From Thermoanaerobaculia bacterium (GTDB taxonomy: Bacteria > Acidobacteriota > Thermoanaerobaculia > Multivoradales > Multivoraceae), in contig JAJEHN010000002.1 of NCBI GenBank assembly GCA_022823665.1, forward strand, positions 1-44,667: DNA of 44,667 bases, written 5' to 3'. Below the pieces are notes generated by a model. It made no database searches, had not been told where the DNA came from, and saw nothing but the letters and a program-made list of their open reading frames with translations. A program made the position numbers and the translations under genes. Below, piece by piece: positions 1-8,539 of this stretch (within the stretch, counting starts at the first letter, position 1; every line of letters begins with the position of its first letter).

Positions 1-2094
1 TGCGGAGGCGGCGGTCCCGACCCGGACGGCCCGAACCCCGGCCCCGGCGACGATCCTCTCGGAGGCCCGAACTGCGACCTGAACCCGAACGACTCGCGGT
101 GTCCGGCGAACTGCGCGATCAATCCGAGCCACCCGGATTGCGACAGTTGCATCCTGAATCCGAACCAGCCGAAGTGCGAGAACGTGACGACGTCGGGCTG
201 CGTCTGGTGGCCGGTTCCCGGTCTGGGCTGGGTCTGCATTCCGATGGCGCCGCCGCCGGGCGGCGTTCCCGGCGACCGGTCGGGCACGGTGACCCAGACG
301 AGCGTGTCGGCCTCCATCGACTACCGGATTCACCTGGACTCCCGCGCCATGGTGACGGCGTCGCTGACCGGCATGAGCGAGGACTTCAACTGTCGCCTCG
401 CGGCGGGCGAGCCGCTCGGGGGCACTCCGCCTCCCGCGGCCGTGTCCGGAGGGGAGAGTTCAGAGAACTGCACGAACAGAAGCGGCACGACGAGCGACGC
501 ATGGAGCGGCCTGTTGCCGGCCGGCGCGCACAAGCTGACGGTTTACCCGAGCGGGGGCGTGACCGGCGACTACACGTTGTCGGTGAGGGCGAGCCCCGTC
601 CGCAGCCTGCCGTTCACGGTTTCGGAGACGGGCGTCGGCGGCGACCGCGTCTTCCGTTTCGCTCTGAAGTCGAAGAGCAAGGTGAAGCTGTCCTTGACCG
701 GCATGGACCGCGACATGGACTGCCGGGTGAACGGCGCCCGGTGCAGCAACCGTGGCGGCACGGAGGACGATTCCTGGAACGGTACGCTGGAAGCGGGCGT
801 TCACGCGGTGACCGTTTATCCGTATGGCGGAGGCACGGGGGCCTACAAGCTGAGTGTCGCGGGGGAAGGCGCCTCGACGCCTCCACCCGCGGCGCCGGTG
901 CTTTCGGGCGAGGTCTCGGGACGGAAGCAGGCGCTGAACTGGACGGCGCCGGCGTCGGGGAGTCCGCTGACGCGCTATCAGCTCCAGCTTCGGGAGAGCC
1001 AGGACTGGTACTTCACGAGTTCGGGTTCGCCTTCGCCGTCGTCGAGCATCGACCCGAAGGTGACGTCATGGAGCGTGACGACCCGTGCCGGGATGGTCCT
1101 TCGTTACCGTGTCCGGGCGACGAACGCTGGCGGCGAAGGGGCGTGGTCGAACGTTGTGGAACTCACGTCGGCGTCGGCGACGCGGACGTTGCCGTTCACG
1201 GTGTCCGAGACGGAAGTAGTGGGCGAGCAGGCTTACGCCTTCGTCCTCTCGTCCGAAACGAAGGTGGCGGTGTCCGTGACGGGGATGAGCCGCGACATGG
1301 ACTGCCGGGTCGGTGCGAGCGATTGCACGAACCGGGGCGGCACGCAGGACGATTCGTGGAACGGCACGCTTGCCGCCGGTACGCATACCGTGACGGTGTA
1401 TCCGTACGGCGGCGGTTCGGGCAGCTACACGCTGAAGGCAGCGGCCGCGGGTGGAACCACGACATCGCCGCCCCCTCCTCCGCCGCCCGCGGAACCGCCA
1501 GCGGCGCCGCGACTGACTGGCGCGGTCGCTGGCCGGACGCAAACGTTGAGTTGGCAGCCGCCGTCAAGCGCCTCGGCGATCACGCGCTATCAGTTGGAGA
1601 CCAGGGCGTCGGCGGCTTACTCGTGGCGCTTCACGACGGCGGGCAGTCCTTCGCCGTCGTCGAGCATCGGCGCGAGCGCGCGGTCCTGGAGCGTGACGAC
1701 CGCGGCGGACGTGGTCCGCCAGTACCGGTTGCGCGCCACGAGTTCGCATGGCGACGGGGCGTGGTCGAACGTCGTCACGTTGACGACGCCGTCCGCGCCT
1801 TCACCGCCCCCGCCGGTCACACCGCTGTCGGTTCCGGCGATCCCGAACTTCCGGTTGCCTTCGGCGGGAGTGGTGAACACGGTGTTTCCGGCGGCGTCCG
1901 GAGGCACGCCGCCTTACCGTTACGGGTTGTCGGGGCTGCCGCCGGGGGTCACGTTCTTCCCGTCGACCAGGAGAGCGAGCGGAACGCTGCCGACCGTGGC
2001 GAGCGACACGACGTACCGGGTCACCTACACCGCGACCGACAGCGCCGGCGCCTCGGACTCGGTGACCTTCACGGCGACGGTCGTTCCTCCCTGA
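1..2094 (+). CDS. Secreted multi-domain repeat protein, 5' end missing
   Basis: The frame is open from base 1 to the TGA at 2092-2094, so 697 residues of a longer protein are visible. The first ~60 residues are Cys/Pro/Asn-rich and low in complexity. Three related beta-rich modules follow, at about bases 283-594, 604-864 and 1183-1440. They share a TGM..D..C.R core, an NR.GT..D.W.G.L stretch and a TVYP.GG..G.Y.L end, which resembles bacterial pre-peptidase C-terminal-like domains. Two fibronectin-III-like domains (about 880-1170 and 1495-1780; both end in GAWSNVV.LT) alternate with them, joined by a proline run near 1468-1500. The last ~90 residues resemble putative Ig (He_PIG/cadherin-like) domains (GTPPYRYGLSGLPPGVTF, then YRVTYTATDSAGA). 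No enzyme motif is seen. A role in adhesion or at the cell surface is inferred from architecture. The signal peptide would lie outside the window. Confidence 0.75.
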   Translation, partial: CGGGGPDPDGPNPGPGDDPLGGPNCDLNPNDSRCPANCAINPSHPDCDSCILNPNQPKCENVTTSGCVWWPVPGLGWVCIPMAPPPGGVPGDRSGTVTQTSVSASIDYRIHLDSRAMVTASLTGMSEDFNCRLAAGEPLGGTPPPAAVSGGESSENCTNRSGTTSDAWSGLLPAGAHKLTVYPSGGVTGDYTLSVRASPVRSLPFTVSETGVGGDRVFRFALKSKSKVKLSLTGMDRDMDCRVNGARCSNRGGTEDDSWNGTLEAGVHAVTVYPYGGGTGAYKLSVAGEGASTPPPAAPVLSGEVSGRKQALNWTAPASGSPLTRYQLQLRESQDWYFTSSGSPSPSSSIDPKVTSWSVTTRAGMVLRYRVRATNAGGEGAWSNVVELTSASATRTLPFTVSETEVVGEQAYAFVLSSETKVAVSVTGMSRDMDCRVGASDCTNRGGTQDDSWNGTLAAGTHTVTVYPYGGGSGSYTLKAAAAGGTTTSPPPPPPPAEPPAAPRLTGAVAGRTQTLSWQPPSSASAITRYQLETRASAAYSWRFTTAGSPSPSSSIGASARSWSVTTAADVVRQYRLRATSSHGDGAWSNVVTLTTPSAPSPPPPVTPLSVPAIPNFRLPSAGVVNTVFPAASGGTPPYRYGLSGLPPGVTFFPSTRRASGTLPTVASDTTYRVTYTATDSAGASDSVTFTATVVPP

Positions 2095-2171
2095 TGGCGA
2101 GTACTGGACAACGGCCAACAAACCTCGAGGACGTCGTCTCCCGGTTCGATGTCTGAAGCTGGTCGGGGAAC

Positions 2172-2639
2172 CTACGACGTGCCGGTGGAACCGAAGCCGC
2201 CGTCGTTGCGGTCGCCCTCCGTCGGCTGCCGGCCGAGGGCGTCGTCCTCCCGGAACGTGACTTCGGGAACGGCGGCCACCACTATCTGCGCCAGCCGCTC
2301 GCCGCGTTCGACATCGACGGGCTCGTCGCCCAGGTTGACCAGCAGCAGCTTGACTTCGCCCCGATAGTCGCTGTCGATCGTGCCGGGGGCGTTCAGGACC
2401 GTCAGGCCCTGGCGGAACGCGAGTCCGCTACGGGGCCGGATCTGGGCCTCGTAGCCAGGCGGCAGGCCGAGGATGAGGCCGGTCGGGATCAGGGTGCGCT
2501 CCTCGGGGGCGATCCGGACCGGCCCGGAAGTGGCGGCGCGCAGGTCGTAGCCGGCGCTGCCGGTCGAAGCCCGCTCCGGCAGGCCGGCGGCGTGCGGCAG
2601 CCGCCGGATCCTGACGGCGACGGCGGGTTCCCCGCTCAA
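2172..2639 (-). CDS. dut: dUTP diphosphatase (dUTPase), trimeric type
   Basis: It hydrolyses dUTP to dUMP and pyrophosphate, keeping uracil out of DNA and supplying dUMP for dTMP synthesis. All five trimeric dUTPase motifs are present in order: AGYDLRA, RSGLA, GTIDSDYRGEVK, RGERLAQIV and the C-terminal P-loop-like RNDGGFGSTG. At about 155 residues it has the normal length. The start is not certain. I chose the TTG whose last two bases overlap the TGA of the upstream pseudopilin gene (TTGA), because no ATG or GTG lies between that point and the conserved VRIRRL start. It is the last gene of the pilus/secretion-like run. The link is probably translational read-on rather than shared function. 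Confidence 0.93.
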   Translation of the reverse strand: MSGEPAVAVRIRRLPHAAGLPERASTGSAGYDLRAATSGPVRIAPEERTLIPTGLILGLPPGYEAQIRPRSGLAFRQGLTVLNAPGTIDSDYRGEVKLLLVNLGDEPVDVERGERLAQIVVAAVPEVTFREDDALGRQPTEGDRNDGGFGSTGTS

Positions 2640-3367
2640 CGGGCCTCTCTGCCGGGCGCCGTGCCGTCCTGGACCTTGGGACCGTCGAGCACTCCGGGCG
2701 GGAACGGCTTGCCGATCCACTCGCTGGTCAGCCGCGGCGGCGGCCGTCCGTCGCCGGCGTTGCCGGGCCTGAGCTGGATCAGTTCGCTGGTGAAGTACCA
2801 CTCTCCGACATCCTGCTGGCCGTTGAAGGTGCGCTTCGAGGGACCGGGCGTGGCGCTGTAGACCCCCAGGATCGGCCCGACGACGGGGCCTTCGCCTTCG
2901 TCCTCGTTCGGCGGCGGCACGGCCGTCATGGAACCTCCGCCGGCGGCCGCGACGGCCCCCGCGTTGGTCGCAGGCTGCGCGCCGCCGGTCTGGTTGCCGC
3001 GCTGGCCGGCGTTGTTTGGCCCTCCTTGCATGAGCAGACCCCAGCGACCGTCCTCGGCCATCGGGTTGGGCCACAGTTGGCGAATCGTACGGGGCTCTAC
3101 TTCGACGAGCTCCTCGAGCGCGGTCGGCAGGCGTCCCTGGCGCACACGAAAGATGCGGATCGCCTCGGCGTACTGCAGGCCGCGGAAGATGAGTTCCGCT
3201 TCCTTCTGGCGCTGCGCCCAGCTGCTCCAGTAGGGCAGTGCGGCCGCGACCGCGATGTTCATTACCGTGATCAGGATGGCCAGGGCCACCATGTTGTAGC
3301 CGGCCTCGGAGTGGCTGGCCCGCCTCGGCCTGGGGCGGATCCCGCTGTCACCAGTCGGCATAGGCAT
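2636..3367 (-). CDS. Atypical pseudopilin-like membrane protein
   Basis: This 243-residue protein has a type IV pilin-like N-terminus: a basic leader of about 22 residues, then AGYNMVALAILITVMNIAVA, a single hydrophobic helix. The rest is soluble, with pilin-like features such as paired aromatic/Trp residues after the helix and a Gly/Asn/Pro-rich insert near residues 115-160. The Glu normally found at position 5 after the cleavage site is absent (YNMVA). The C-terminal half contains GEWYFTSELIQL and a Trp-Ile-Gly-Lys-Pro-Phe segment that I do not recognise. It overlaps the preceding gspG-like gene by 20 bases and the dut start by 4. It could be a minor pseudopilin (GspH/I/K-like position in the operon); the exact class is not clear. 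Confidence 0.7.
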   Translation of the reverse strand: MPMPTGDSGIRPRPRRASHSEAGYNMVALAILITVMNIAVAAALPYWSSWAQRQKEAELIFRGLQYAEAIRIFRVRQGRLPTALEELVEVEPRTIRQLWPNPMAEDGRWGLLMQGGPNNAGQRGNQTGGAQPATNAGAVAAAGGGSMTAVPPPNEDEGEGPVVGPILGVYSATPGPSKRTFNGQQDVGEWYFTSELIQLRPGNAGDGRPPPRLTSEWIGKPFPPGVLDGPKVQDGTAPGREAR

Positions 3368-3797
3368 CCCCGTTCAGCGAGCTGTCCTCCGCACCGGAGT
3401 GGACGTCCTCGATTCCCGGATCCCCGAACGGCGAGAGGTCGGTCTCGGCCCAGGGGTCTTCGTCGGCCGAGGAAGGGAACTCGGCGAGAACCTCGACCCA
3501 GGTCTCGGTGCTGCGGGTGATCGGGTCGGGCGGTATCGCGCGCAGGTACTCCTGCTCGACGAGCGCCTGGAGGCTCGGCGGGTAGTGGCCCTTGTCGGCG
3601 TAGTGCTGCTCGATCGCGTCGCGCATGACGCGGAGGTTCTGCTTGAGGGCCGCCTCCTGGGCCCGTCGGGGCGCGTTCTTGAGCAGTGGCACGGCGACCG
3701 CGGCCAGGATGCCGATGATCGCCATGACGATGATGAGTTCCAGCAGCGACATGCCACCCTGGGACCTGGGGCGCCGGGCCCGGATGCTCTCGTTCAT
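3348..3797 (-). CDS. Type II secretion GspG-like major pseudopilin (copy 2)
   Basis: This is a 149-residue prepilin. A 15-residue basic leader ends in Gly, followed by MSLLELIIVMAIIGILAAVA, the canonical class III prepilin signal with Glu at +5. The region after the helix (KNAPRRAQEAALKQNLRVM, then DKGHYPPSLQALVE and IPPDPIT) matches the GspG/PulG pattern, where this C-terminal region binds calcium in known members. The C-terminus is acidic. It would be processed by a prepilin peptidase (not encoded here) and assembled by the ATPase and platform protein of the same operon. It sits one base downstream of the other gspG-like gene and overlaps the next gene. Confidence 0.88.
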   Translation of the reverse strand: MNESIRARRPRSQGGMSLLELIIVMAIIGILAAVAVPLLKNAPRRAQEAALKQNLRVMRDAIEQHYADKGHYPPSLQALVEQEYLRAIPPDPITRSTETWVEVLAEFPSSADEDPWAETDLSPFGDPGIEDVHSGAEDSSLNGDAYADW

Positions 3798-3798
3798 T

Positions 3799-4266
3799 TC
3801 ACCACTCCCGGTAAGGGACCCGGTTCAGACCGAGGCCGTCGCTCAGGGAGTAGACGTCGTAGACGTTCTCGCCTCCCCAGGACCGGTCGTCCGGATCGTC
3901 CTGGTAGCTCAGCATTCCCCACTCCGCTTCGCCCGTCATCGGGTCGACGGGGATGCGTCGGAGAAAACGGATCTCGCCCTCGACCTGCCCGATGAGCTGG
4001 ATCGGCTCCACCAGGTTTTCGAGTTCACTCGGATAGCCGTCGGTGCCGATCTCGATCGGGATGAGTCCCACGTCGCTGTAGCGCTTGTGCTCGTCGATCG
4101 CGTTCCGCATCTGGCGGAGGTGGGAGCGCAGTTCGGCCTCCTTGATTCGCTTGTTCGTGAAGGTCGCGGTGGGCAGGGCAACGGCGGCGAGGACGAGCAT
4201 CACGGCGCAGACCGTGACGAGCTCGACCAGCGTGTAGCCAGCGCGCCGCCGCCCGGCCGTCCTCAT
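3799..4266 (-). CDS. Type II secretion GspG-like pseudopilin (copy 1)
   Basis: This 155-residue prepilin has a very short leader (about 9 residues, basic, ending in Gly), then YTLVELVTVCAVMLVLAAVA with Glu at +5. The body has the GspG hallmarks: a long amphipathic helix (RIKEAELRSHLRQMRNAIDE), a GYPSELENLV segment and RRIPVDPMTGEAEWG, with the DPMTG..W.. signature. Its ATG overlaps the secretin stop (ATGA). Two neighbouring but divergent GspG-type genes suggest heteromeric pseudopili or major and minor roles. The assignment as pseudopilin is firm; which one is the major subunit cannot be told. Confidence 0.88.
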   Translation of the reverse strand: MRTAGRRRAGYTLVELVTVCAVMLVLAAVALPTATFTNKRIKEAELRSHLRQMRNAIDEHKRYSDVGLIPIEIGTDGYPSELENLVEPIQLIGQVEGEIRFLRRIPVDPMTGEAEWGMLSYQDDPDDRSWGGENVYDVYSLSDGLGLNRVPYREW

Positions 4267-6716
4267 GCGACCCTCTCCGGCCGTCCGGGATCCGGCTCCT
4301 CGCCGTCCCGGATCTCGATCTCGAGCGGCTGTACGTCGGGCGAGGCCAGCTCCTCGAGAGCCGGGCCCCTGGGGTTGGCCCGTTCGACGGCGATCGTTGC
4401 CGTGCCGGGACCCTTGGCCCGGACCTCGAGCGCCAGCAGACGTCCCCTGCCGGCCACGCCGGGCCGCTCGCCCAGCCGGCTCAGGCCCACGACGACCGTG
4501 CCCGGGGTCGAGTCGTCGGTCATCAGCGAGACCTCCTCCTCGCCGCCCAGGAAGGAACCTGCCCGCACGGCCGTGACCTCGATCAGGGACGGGTCGAAGC
4601 GCAGCCGCAACGGCAAGTGGGAAAGCGGCGTCGTGGACCGGACGTCCAGCCGCACCTCGACACTGTCGCCGACGCTTGCACGCAGCGCTTCGGGGGCGAA
4701 CGTGAGCTCGATTCCTCCGGTGGAGCTTGCCGCGCGTTCCTGGAGTACCGCCGGGAGGATGACCCGCGGTGAACTGGAGACCCGTGGGGAACCGGGGGCC
4801 GGCCCGGAATCCAGCAGACCGGCGTTGCGCGGCGGATTGCCGGGCGGCGGCGGCACGAGCTCGACGCCCAGCGGCGGGCCTTCGTCTTCCTCCCCCGGTG
4901 GCTGCTCGCCTTCCGGCGCCGCGTCCCGCAGGCCCGGCGGCAGCCGCTCCTGGAGTTCGTCGAGGGCGTCGCCCTCCGCGCCCGGTTCGTCGAAGGGTCC
5001 GTCGACTCCGGAGTCGACCCGGGGGCTCGAGCCCCGATAGACCACGTTGCTTTCCGTGCCGACCCAGATCGGAGCGAGGTCCTCTTCCCGGATGTCGGCG
5101 CGCCGGATGATGTGGGGGGTCAGGGTCAGCACGATGTCGGTGCGCGTGTTATCGGTCGAGCGCCGGGAGAAGAGGCGCCCCAGGACCGGGATCTCGGACA
5201 GCCCTGGAATGCCGCCCTGGCTGTTCGTCTCGGACGTGCGGATCAGCCCGGCCAGGAAGTTCGTCTCGCCATCGCGCAGCCGGATGCTCGTGTTGATGTT
5301 TCGGCTGCCGATGATCGGCTGGCTCTCGATCTGGCCGCTGATGTTGCTGACCTCGATGCTGAGGTCGAGCGAGACCTCTTCGTTGTGATGCACCCGCGGC
5401 GTGATGTCCACCTCGATGCCGACGTTCTGGTACTGGTAGGAGGTGATCGGCACGATGTTGCTGCCGGCCGTGTTGGCCGTGTTGAAGCTGGTGACCGGGA
5501 TCGGCACCCGGTCGCCGATCGAGAACGATCCTTCTTCGCCTTCCGTGATCCGCACCTGCGGTTTGGCCAGGGTCTGCGCGTCCGTCGCGTTCTTCACGAA
5601 CTCGAACAGGAAGCCGGGCACGGCCAGCACCCAGTTGTTCTGATTCAGGGACTCGACATCCGACATGCGAAGCGGCACCTCCTCGCCGCCGATGTCCAGG
5701 CTGATGCCGAGACGGTTCGCGTCGAGCGACAAACCGAGTTCCTGCAGTTTCGACGTGTTGATCTGCAGCAGTTCGACGTCGACGACGACTTCGGCCTTCG
5801 CCTTGTCGTTCTGTTCGATCAACCGTTGCGCGATCTTGACCTTCTCAACGCTGTCGAGCATGGCGATCGCGTTCAGCCGTTCGTTGGTCGCGATGAACCG
5901 CGTGTTCAGCAGGCTGCGCAGGATGGTCATCACGTCGCTCACGTCCGAGTTCGAGAGGAAGAACGTCTGGATGATGCGGTCCTCGAAGCGCTGCCGGTTC
6001 TGCTGCGTGTCCTGGAGGATCATGATCGTCTGTTCGTCGAGCACGCGGTAGAAGTGGCCGAGGCTGTGCATCAGGATCTCCAGACCCTCGATTGCCGTCA
6101 CGTCGCGCAACTCGATGCCCTCGGGCCCGACCGCTGCGTCGCGCAGCCTAGTGTCGAAGACGATGTTGATTCCGAACGCCTGCCCGATCGCCCGATAGAC
6201 CTCCATGAACGTCGCGTTCGGAAAGTCGAAGCTGACCGGCGCGTTGGACAGCGGACTCAGCGTCGGCGGCATCGGCTCGGCGGCGCGGGCGTCGTCCTTC
6301 ATCTGGGAGATGGTTCTGGGCTCGAGACCGCTGGTTTCGATCTCCGTGCGGAGCTTCTCGAGTTCGGTCAGGGCGTACTGGTTGGTCGGATCGAGCTGCA
6401 CGGCCCGCTGCATTTCGAGCATCGCGTCCCGGTCGCGGCCGGCCTCCTGCAGTTTCCTGCCCTCTTCAAAGTGGGCGTGGGCGGCCTGGGTCTTGGCCCG
6501 CAGCAGGCCGGCCCGGTAACGGAGATCGGCCGGGTCGCCGGTGACGAGTTCCATGTAGCGCAGAACGGCGGTGTCCCAGTCGCCCGTGAGCTCCGCGTGC
6601 TGCGCCTCCCGGAAGCCCCGGTAGCCGCTGCAGGAGGCGAGGATCAGGAGCAGCGCCAGCCCCAGCGAGAGAGCGTGCCGTCGTCGTTGTCTTGGCTGTG
6701 AATCGTGTTCGTTCAT
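4263..6716 (-). CDS. gspD: Lipoprotein secretin (GspD/PilQ-type) with C-terminal cohesin-like domain
   Basis: This 817-residue outer-membrane secretin is the gated pore of the secretion/pilus system. The start ATG at 6716 gives a lipoprotein signal (LILASC, Cys29). TPR-like helices (about 35-140) are followed by an STN/N0-type domain (about 160-235; FDFPNATFMEVYRAIGQ), a secretin-N/NolW domain (about 240-305) and the secretin core (about 305-510). The core shows VPGFLFEFV, a GDRVPIPVTS gate region, GIEVDITPRV and the LAGLIRT...GIPGLSEIPVLG.LF signature. After an acidic Pro/Glu-rich linker (about 540-660), the last ~130 residues look like a cohesin-type fold (VGDSVEVRLDV, FDPSLIEVTAV.AG.FL). 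In known proteins such domains bind dockerins or other partners. The stop overlaps the following gene start by 4 bases. Confidence 0.92.
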   Translation of the reverse strand: MNEHDSQPRQRRRHALSLGLALLLILASCSGYRGFREAQHAELTGDWDTAVLRYMELVTGDPADLRYRAGLLRAKTQAAHAHFEEGRKLQEAGRDRDAMLEMQRAVQLDPTNQYALTELEKLRTEIETSGLEPRTISQMKDDARAAEPMPPTLSPLSNAPVSFDFPNATFMEVYRAIGQAFGINIVFDTRLRDAAVGPEGIELRDVTAIEGLEILMHSLGHFYRVLDEQTIMILQDTQQNRQRFEDRIIQTFFLSNSDVSDVMTILRSLLNTRFIATNERLNAIAMLDSVEKVKIAQRLIEQNDKAKAEVVVDVELLQINTSKLQELGLSLDANRLGISLDIGGEEVPLRMSDVESLNQNNWVLAVPGFLFEFVKNATDAQTLAKPQVRITEGEEGSFSIGDRVPIPVTSFNTANTAGSNIVPITSYQYQNVGIEVDITPRVHHNEEVSLDLSIEVSNISGQIESQPIIGSRNINTSIRLRDGETNFLAGLIRTSETNSQGGIPGLSEIPVLGRLFSRRSTDNTRTDIVLTLTPHIIRRADIREEDLAPIWVGTESNVVYRGSSPRVDSGVDGPFDEPGAEGDALDELQERLPPGLRDAAPEGEQPPGEEDEGPPLGVELVPPPPGNPPRNAGLLDSGPAPGSPRVSSSPRVILPAVLQERAASSTGGIELTFAPEALRASVGDSVEVRLDVRSTTPLSHLPLRLRFDPSLIEVTAVRAGSFLGGEEEVSLMTDDSTPGTVVVGLSRLGERPGVAGRGRLLALEVRAKGPGTATIAVERANPRGPALEELASPDVQPLEIEIRDGEEPDPGRPERVA

Positions 6717-6729
6717 GTGGTTCGGATCC

Positions 6730-7338
6730 TTAGCTTCCGCTCGGCCGGCCGCCGATGGCGAGCCGCACCGGCTGTTCGTCCGGGAAACCCACGAAGAGCA
6801 GATCGACCGACTCGTAGCCGATGTTCTGCACTTCGAACTTGTCCTTGACGAGGTCGCCCTCGAGTGCGTTGAAGATGGACTTGTCGGTGTCGATGAACAC
6901 CGCGATCGGATTGTCGCTGCGCCCGAAGGAGCCGATGTAGAAGACGTCGATCGGCGGCGGCGCGGGGCCGATCGGTTCCGGCGCCGGCGTCTCCGGGATG
7001 GTGAGTGGCGCCGGCGTCTCCGGAATCGCGGGCCGCTCGGGTTCGGGGGGCGGGGCCGTCTCCAGCTCGGGGAGGGCCGTCTCGGGCGCCGGCCGGCTGC
7101 CGAACGACCATGGGTCCCGCGTCGGGCTGCTGGGCGGCGGCGGCTGGTCGAGGGTGTAGGCGGCGAGTTCGACGACGTCGATCGAGGTCGAACGCAGGTC
7201 ACCGGCAGTCGTGCTGGTGAAGCCGGGACCGCCGCCGAACGACGGCAGGTAGCGCCACGCGGCGACCACCAGGACGATGCCGAGCAGGCCCAGCAGCAGC
7301 GGGTTCGGCCGGCCGGAGCCGGCCTGGGCGGCGCTCAT
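6730..7338 (-). CDS. PilP/GspC-like periplasmic linker protein
   Basis: This 202-residue protein has one N-terminal membrane helix (about 13-30; LLLGLLGIVLVVAAWRYL), a long Pro/Glu-rich spacer (about 75-130) and a small C-terminal beta domain (about 130-200; IDVFYIGSFGRSD, then IFNALEGDLVKDKFEV, IGYESVDLLFVGF). This layout matches PilP and GspC, which connect the inner-membrane PilNO/GspLM complex to the N0 domain of the secretin. Its position between pilO-like and secretin genes supports that. Sequence similarity alone is weak, so I give no symbol. It overlaps the pilO-like stop by 4 bases and is followed 13 bases later by the secretin. Confidence 0.7.
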   Translation of the reverse strand: MSAAQAGSGRPNPLLLGLLGIVLVVAAWRYLPSFGGGPGFTSTTAGDLRSTSIDVVELAAYTLDQPPPPSSPTRDPWSFGSRPAPETALPELETAPPPEPERPAIPETPAPLTIPETPAPEPIGPAPPPIDVFYIGSFGRSDNPIAVFIDTDKSIFNALEGDLVKDKFEVQNIGYESVDLLFVGFPDEQPVRLAIGGRPSGS

Positions 7339-7916
7339 GCTCCCGCCTCCTGCTGGCCGGTCCGGGAGTCGTTGCCGGAGAACAGGGTCGAGAGCCGGAG
7401 GTCGATGCGCAGGTTCGGCGTCGCTTCGCTCAGGCTGATCGACTCGAGGGCCACGAAGGTGTCCGTGACCTCGAGCAGGTTGACCAGGCCCCGCAACTGG
7501 CGGTAGTTCCCCTCGACCGTGAACACGATCGACTTCTCGACCAGGCCGTACTGCTCCAGGGTCGCCTCCGGGTAGGAGATCGAGCCGGGACGGAGTCCCG
7601 AGCGGTCGGCCAGTTCCTTGACCTCGCCGATCAGGTCGGTCAACCGTTCGCGTTCGGTCGCGAATCCCTCACGGTACAGGGTTCGCACGTGGCCGCGGGT
7701 CGCCTCGACCGTCGTGACCTGGCCCTCGCGGCGGGCCACCTCCTGGGTGGCGCGTGTGCGCAGGTTCTGGACCTGGGCGATCTCGTCCTCGAGCGCCTGA
7801 AAGCGGCCGGCGTAGACGCCGCGGTAGGTGGACAGCAGGGCGGCGTTGAGGACGCACAGGCCCGCGCCGACCCAGAACCAGACGCGCAGGCGCCAGACGC
7901 GCCGCCGCCGTCTCAC
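7335..7916 (-). CDS. pilO: PilO-like inner-membrane assembly protein
   Basis: This 193-residue bitopic protein has a basic start, one TM helix (about 9-27; VWFWVGAGLCVLNAALL), a coiled coil (about 35-85) and a C-terminal ferredoxin-like domain (about 100-180; VEKSIVFTVEGNYRQLRGLVNLLEV) typical of PilO/GspM. Partnering with PilN and the PilP-like protein is expected from family knowledge. The start is a GTG at 7916 that overlaps the TGA of the pilN-like gene (GTGA); the longer open frame upstream is an arginine-rich shadow of pilN. Confidence 0.82.
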   Translation of the reverse strand: MRRRRRVWRLRVWFWVGAGLCVLNAALLSTYRGVYAGRFQALEDEIAQVQNLRTRATQEVARREGQVTTVEATRGHVRTLYREGFATERERLTDLIGEVKELADRSGLRPGSISYPEATLEQYGLVEKSIVFTVEGNYRQLRGLVNLLEVTDTFVALESISLSEATPNLRIDLRLSTLFSGNDSRTGQQEAGA

Positions 7917-8539
7917 GGCTGATCCTCCGCGGCGTCGCCGGCGCCGCCGGGCAGGTAGACGACCGCGATGGTGAAGTCCAGCGGGCCGGCGTCCTGCCGG
8001 CTCTCGTGGAGCAGCTTGGGATCGTCGAAGGCGGGGTGCTCGAACAGGGCGTCGATCAGATCGAGCAGGCCCTGGTCGTCCTGGGTTTCGCCGGTCAGGT
8101 CGAGAGACACCCGGGACTGGTCGCCGGTTCCGAGTTCCGCGCGCCGCCGACGGGTCCGGTCGCCGCGCTCCGGCGCGAGACTTCGCAGGCGCGTGTTCCA
8201 CGGCAGCACCTGCTCGATGTCGTTGAAGAGTTGCCCCCAGGGGAAGCGCCGGTCCGCGATGCGCTCGTTCAGGAAGGCGACTTCGCGGTTCTGCGCCTCC
8301 AGGTCGAGGCGCGCCAGTTCCGCGCTCAGGCGGTCGAGTAGCGTCTGGTCGCCAGCGAGTTCCTCCCGCAGTCCGGAGAGTTCGGCGCGGGCGTCGGCGG
8401 AGCCGGTGAGGTAGCCCCAGTACAGCACCGCGTTCAGGGTCAGCAGGGAGACGCCGAGCGCCCACAGCAGAGCGGTCAGCCGGCGCCAGGGGCGGCGGTT
8501 GACGAACGGTCGGGCCGCCAGGTTCAGGGACCTGCTCAT
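7913..8539 (-). CDS. pilN: PilN-like inner-membrane assembly protein
   Basis: This 208-residue protein has the N-terminal cytoplasmic peptide LNLAARPFVNRRPW, the segment that docks into PilM in the family. It is followed by one TM helix (about 22-43), a coiled coil (about 50-100) and a short ferredoxin-like domain with LFNDIEQVLPWNTRLRSL and VSLDLTGETQDDQGLLDLI. Length and layout are those of PilN. It overlaps both neighbours by 4 bases, so stoichiometric, translationally coupled synthesis of M, N and O is likely. Confidence 0.85.
   Translation of the reverse strand: MSRSLNLAARPFVNRRPWRRLTALLWALGVSLLTLNAVLYWGYLTGSADARAELSGLREELAGDQTLLDRLSAELARLDLEAQNREVAFLNERIADRRFPWGQLFNDIEQVLPWNTRLRSLAPERGDRTRRRRAELGTGDQSRVSLDLTGETQDDQGLLDLIDALFEHPAFDDPKLLHESRQDAGPLDFTIAVVYLPGGAGDAAEDQP

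Noticed and set aside
99..2156. A 685-codon open frame overlapping the left-edge protein in another plus-strand frame
   Set aside because: Its product is Arg/Gly-rich without any domain, while the frame-1 product has repeated FN3-like and beta modules; it is a GC-driven shadow.
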